From an uncultured Oscillospiraceae bacterium (GTDB lineage Bacteria > Bacillota_A > Clostridia > Oscillospirales > Oscillospiraceae), in NCBI GenBank assembly GCA_900757695.1, contig CAAEOU010000143.1, positions 1 through 6,469 of the forward strand: a stretch of DNA of 6,469 nucleotides, given 5' to 3'. A program made the translations under genes and the position numbers. Under the pieces are notes generated by a model, which saw only the letters and a program-made list of their open reading frames with translations, ran no database searches and was not told where the DNA came from. Shown here one piece after another: positions 4,989-6,469 of the stretch (positions are counted from its first letter, which is position 1; every line of letters starts with the position of its first letter).

Positions 4989-5002
4989 TTTTTTATTTTT
5001 TT
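4989..5002 (-). promoter_or_regulatory. A-tract upstream of the feo promoter (UP-element-like)
   Basis: On the minus strand, seven A, one T, six A, placed at about -50 to -63 of the predicted start point. This is the region where A-tracts bind the polymerase alpha subunit and raise promoter strength. Confidence 0.5.
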
Positions 5003-5019
5003 GTCTCTGTGCACAAATT

Positions 5020-5035
5020 ATTAGTCTCGGCTAAC
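5020..5035. promoter_or_regulatory. Operator site feo-6 (ATTAG-N6-CTAAC)
   Basis: 9 of 10 matches to GTTAG-N6-CTAAC, about 80-96 bp upstream of the start point. It lies exactly 31 bp from the next site, the same spacing as the pair at 871/902. Confidence 0.6.
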
Positions 5036-5050
5036 GCATAGAATTGTGCA

Positions 5051-5066
5051 GTTTGCGGATGCTAAC
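5051..5066. promoter_or_regulatory. Operator site feo-7 (GTTTG-N6-CTAAC)
   Basis: 9 of 10 matches. Outermost site of the array, about 84 bases beyond the end of the flavodoxin terminator. Confidence 0.55.
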
Positions 5067-5149
5067 CACCATCCATTTCTCCCATGCGTCTATTGAAGAA
5101 TTATCATCACAAGTCCGCATCTCCCCGTGCGCTTGTTCCGCTACACAGT

Positions 5150-5195
5150 AAAAGGCTGGGACCCACCGAAGTACCGTACCTCGATGAGTCCCGCC
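5150..5195 (-). terminator. Strong terminator of the DUF3793-flavodoxin operon
   Basis: Minus-strand RNA folds into a near-unbroken hairpin: GGC/GCC, one bulged A, then 17 consecutive pairs including three G-U wobbles that pair only on this strand. A UUUU tract (5153-5150) follows. It begins four bases past the flavodoxin stop and insulates the feo promoter region from upstream transcription. Confidence 0.85.
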
Positions 5196-5199
5196 GCTG

Positions 5200-5625
5200 T
5201 TATGCGCCCAGTGCTACGCCCAAGGCCTTGCAGGCTGCAATGGCATCATCGTCAGGATCCTCATTGGCCATGACCGGCTCCGCTACCAGCGCAGCGCCGT
5301 CATCGATGCAGCGCTGCTGCCAGTCCCGCATCCACTGTCCATCGCCCCAGCCATAGGAACCAAAGAGGCCAATGTGCTTCCCGGCCAATTTCCCTTCACA
5401 GCCGGTGAACATGGGTTCAAATTCGTCCTCTTCCAGCACTTCGGCGCCCATTGCCGGGCAGCCAAAGGCAACTGCGTCATAGTCATCCATCTGCGTGGCG
5501 TCAAAATCACCGGCTGTAATCAGTGCCGCATCAACGCCCGCAGCCTTCGCACCTTCCAGTACTGCCTCAGCCATGGCCTCGGTATTGCCCGTTGCGCTCC
5601 AATATACAATTGCTGCTTTACTCAT
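5200..5625 (-). CDS. Short-chain flavodoxin
   Basis: 141 aa, full length for a short-chain flavodoxin, the FMN-binding electron carrier that can replace ferredoxin when iron is scarce. Motifs in order: phosphate loop SATGNTE (10-16), 50s loop GCPAMGAEVLEEDEFEP (55-71), 90s loop FGSYGWGDGQWMRDW (88-102) with the aromatic residues that stack on FMN (W93 or Y91), and the C-terminal ACKALGVAL. The match to Clostridium flavodoxins is close throughout. The protein is very acidic, as usual. The ATG at 5625 is preceded by AAGAAAGGA at workable spacing. It follows DUF3793 by 18 bases and is the last gene before a strong terminator. Placement in a unit with the GTTAG-N6-CTAAC operators fits induction under iron limitation (inference). 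Confidence 0.95.
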   Translation of the reverse strand: MSKAAIVYWSATGNTEAMAEAVLEGAKAAGVDAALITAGDFDATQMDDYDAVAFGCPAMGAEVLEEDEFEPMFTGCEGKLAGKHIGLFGSYGWGDGQWMRDWQQRCIDDGAALVAEPVMANEDPDDDAIAACKALGVALGA

Positions 5626-5643
5626 ACGATCAAATCCTTTCTT

Positions 5644-6195
5644 TCAGCCAGCCACAATCAGCTGCTGCAATGAGGCGCCTTTGCGCCATTCTTTACAATA
5701 TACCTCTGTACATTTTTTATACTGACGGAAGGTCTTACGGGCCGTCTCTGCGTCCCCATACACCTTCCAGCAGCCAACACATTTGCAATCCGCCGCCCTG
5801 TGCTCAATAAATCCTCGGACGTCCTCCGGCGGATAGCCCAGAAACAGGCCGATCTCATGGGGATACTCTTCGCTGTCTCTCAGCCGATGGCGAAGCCGGC
5901 AGATGCATTCCGCAGGTTCCATCCCCGCATAGCCCAGTTCTCTCAGGATACTCTGCGCCTGCGCATTCTGAAGATCCCGCCTCAGATTATCCGGACGATA
6001 TACATAGATCTGCACCCGGCGCTTTCCATACATCAGAGGCACCGCACGAAGTCCCTTGGGCACCAGCACCCGGTTCAGGCATCTTACCTGTCTGCGAACT
6101 TCCACAGGGCTTTGATATGCTGCTGCAAAAAGAGTTGCTGTTTTCAGTCCCGCCAGCGTCGGAGCACAAAGCCGAACCACCGTTTCCTCTGACAT
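5644..6195 (-). CDS. DUF3793 family Cys-rich protein
   Basis: 183 aa from ATG 6195, with AGGAGG about 7 bases upstream. The sequence matches the DUF3793 family throughout: N-terminal SEETVVRLCAPTLAGLKTA, then RCLNRVLVPKGLRAVPL and IYVYRPDNLRRDL. The core is YPHEIGLFLGYPPEDVRGFI (111-130), followed by CKCVGCWKVYGD (137-148) and CTEVYC (162-167). No function is known for the family. C137, C139, C142, C162 and C167 form a CxCxxC...CxxxxC set that, with H113, E114 and C10, could bind a metal, an iron-sulfur cluster or act in redox chemistry (inference). There are no membrane segments and no signal peptide, so it is probably cytosolic. It is first gene of a two-gene operon with flavodoxin (18-base gap) under two perfect operators, suggesting a redox job tied to iron supply. 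Confidence 0.93.
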   Translation of the reverse strand: MSEETVVRLCAPTLAGLKTATLFAAAYQSPVEVRRQVRCLNRVLVPKGLRAVPLMYGKRRVQIYVYRPDNLRRDLQNAQAQSILRELGYAGMEPAECICRLRHRLRDSEEYPHEIGLFLGYPPEDVRGFIEHRAADCKCVGCWKVYGDAETARKTFRQYKKCTEVYCKEWRKGASLQQLIVAG

Positions 6196-6218
6196 GGTTT
6201 CCCCTCCTGTCCTCTATA

Positions 6219-6234
6219 GTTAGTTCTTTCTAAC
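6219..6234. promoter_or_regulatory. Perfect operator dufA (GTTAG-N6-CTAAC)
   Basis: Perfect core match in the leader of the DUF3793 transcript, about 29-44 bases past the predicted start point and 24 bases before the ATG. Confidence 0.75.
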
Positions 6235-6269
6235 CATTCTTCAAAAAAATAATGCCCAAAAGCAAGGTC

Positions 6270-6298
6270 ATTGTACCAAAGGATATACGGAATGTCAA
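6270..6298 (-). promoter_or_regulatory. Promoter of the DUF3793-flavodoxin operon
   Basis: Minus strand: perfect -35 TTGACA (6298-6293), 17-bp spacer, TACAAT (6275-6270, 5 of 6) preceded by TGG, an extended -10. The start point should be near 6263. A perfect operator lies on each side. Confidence 0.85.
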
Positions 6299-6305
6299 GC
6301 AGAAA

Positions 6306-6321
6306 GTTAGTACTTTCTAAC
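6306..6321. promoter_or_regulatory. Perfect operator dufB (GTTAG-N6-CTAAC)
   Basis: Perfect core match, seven bases upstream of the -35 box. It lies 87 bp from the other operator (6219-6234), which would allow loop formation around the promoter. The inner six bases (TACTTT) resemble those of the partner (TTCTTT). Confidence 0.75.
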
Positions 6322-6346
6322 CATCTATCATTAGGACGCAAAATGG

Positions 6347-6376
6347 GCCCGCTTTCTTGTGAAAAAGAAAGCGGGC
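6347..6376 (-). terminator. Terminator of the gene at the right edge
   Basis: Perfect 12-bp inverted repeat (GCCCGCTTTCTT and its complement) around a 6-base loop. On the minus strand it is followed by CCATTTTG, a short T-run. It lies seven bases past the TAA at 6384. On the plus strand it would be followed by GTTTTAATT, but no plus-strand gene leads into it. Confidence 0.7.
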
Positions 6377-6383
6377 TCACGTT

Positions 6384-6469
6384 TTAATTGGATTTTCTAA
6401 GCAAAATATTACCGCCAGCCTTGGAGATTCCATAAGAAGCCTCCAAATGAAGATTACCCTGTCCGGTAA
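6384..6469 (-). CDS. C-terminal end of an unidentified protein (runs off right edge)
   Basis: Only the last 27 codons and the TAA (6386-6384) are in the window. The peptide includes LHLEASYGISKAGG and ends LLRKSN, which reads like real protein. The stop lies seven bases before a strong hairpin, as expected for the end of a minus-strand gene. I do not recognise the family from so short a piece. Another minus-strand frame is open to a TGA at 6379-6377, next to the hairpin, but its composition (rich in W, F, C and P) is less protein-like. The gene is separated from the iron locus by the terminator and is probably unrelated. Confidence 0.4.
   Translation of the reverse strand, partial: TGQGNLHLEASYGISKAGGNILLRKSN

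Noticed and set aside
4989..5002. T-tract as a plus-strand terminator
   Set aside because: No stable hairpin lies directly before it and no plus-strand gene leads into it; its place upstream of the feo promoter fits an A-tract element.
4770..5199. CRISPR array or transposon end in the repeat-like gap
   Set aside because: The repeated units are short palindromic operator sites with irregular spacing (14 to 51 bp) and differing spacers; no long direct repeats, target duplication or transposase is present.
6144..6380. Minus-strand 78-codon frame across the DUF3793 promoter
   Set aside because: It covers the terminator, promoter and both operators and runs into DUF3793 in another frame; no ribosome site or recognisable sequence.
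6447..6469. Possible plus-strand gene start (ATG, reading MKITLSG)
   Set aside because: No ribosome binding site precedes it, only seven codons are visible, and the hairpin placement favours a minus-strand gene ending at 6384.

Overview
This window looks like an iron-handling locus from a Clostridia (Bacillota) chromosome, most likely a gut Oscillospiraceae or related lineage. This is inferred from protein families that are typical of that group: DUF6110, DUF3793, a FeoB-associated Cys-rich membrane peptide, a pair of FeoA proteins, and a flavodoxin very close to the clostridial short-chain type. Strong AGGAGG-type ribosome binding sites and mixed-to-high GC coding sequence agree. Every supported gene lies on the minus strand, so transcription runs from right to left.

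Layout from right to left (the direction of transcription). (1) Positions 6384-6469 hold the last codons of an unidentified gene, closed by a 12-bp hairpin terminator. (2) A consensus promoter (TTGACA-17-TACAAT), bracketed by two perfect GTTAG-N6-CTAAC operators, drives a DUF3793 protein and a flavodoxin. A 17-bp hairpin plus U4 terminator stands directly after the flavodoxin stop. (3) A 430-bp gap (4770-5199) holds that terminator and a dense array of seven GTTAG-N6-CTAAC-like sites. These lie around a consensus promoter (TTGACA-17-TATGAT) with an A-tract upstream. (4) This promoter should drive feoA (second copy), feoA, feoB and the Cys-rich FeoB-associated membrane protein. (5) After a hairpin with a poor U-tract come a DtxR-like winged-helix protein, a 41-aa membrane peptide overlapping it by ATGA, and a sensor-less AraC-type regulator. 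No clear separate promoter is visible for these three, so read-through from feo is likely. (6) A last promoter (extended -10 TGTTATAAT), with two weaker GTTAG/CTAAC sites upstream, drives a 26-aa membrane peptide, a DUF6110 protein and the N-terminus of a heavy-metal P-type ATPase that runs off the left edge.

Working model (inference): three transcription units share one operator and form a single regulon. It would contain GTP-driven ferrous iron import (FeoA/FeoA/FeoB/Cys-rich peptide), an electron carrier that can replace ferredoxin when iron is short (flavodoxin, with the Cys-rich DUF3793 protein), and a metal-transporting ATPase with its small partner proteins. Two local DNA-binding proteins are candidates for the regulator. 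The DtxR-like one is odd: by eye, all five or six canonical metal ligands are replaced, and the operator half-site spacing (6 bp) differs from the classical DtxR/IdeR box. This combination of a shared unusual operator and a DtxR-like protein without the metal site is the most interesting part of the window. The two tiny membrane peptides (26 and 41 aa) are easily missed by gene callers.
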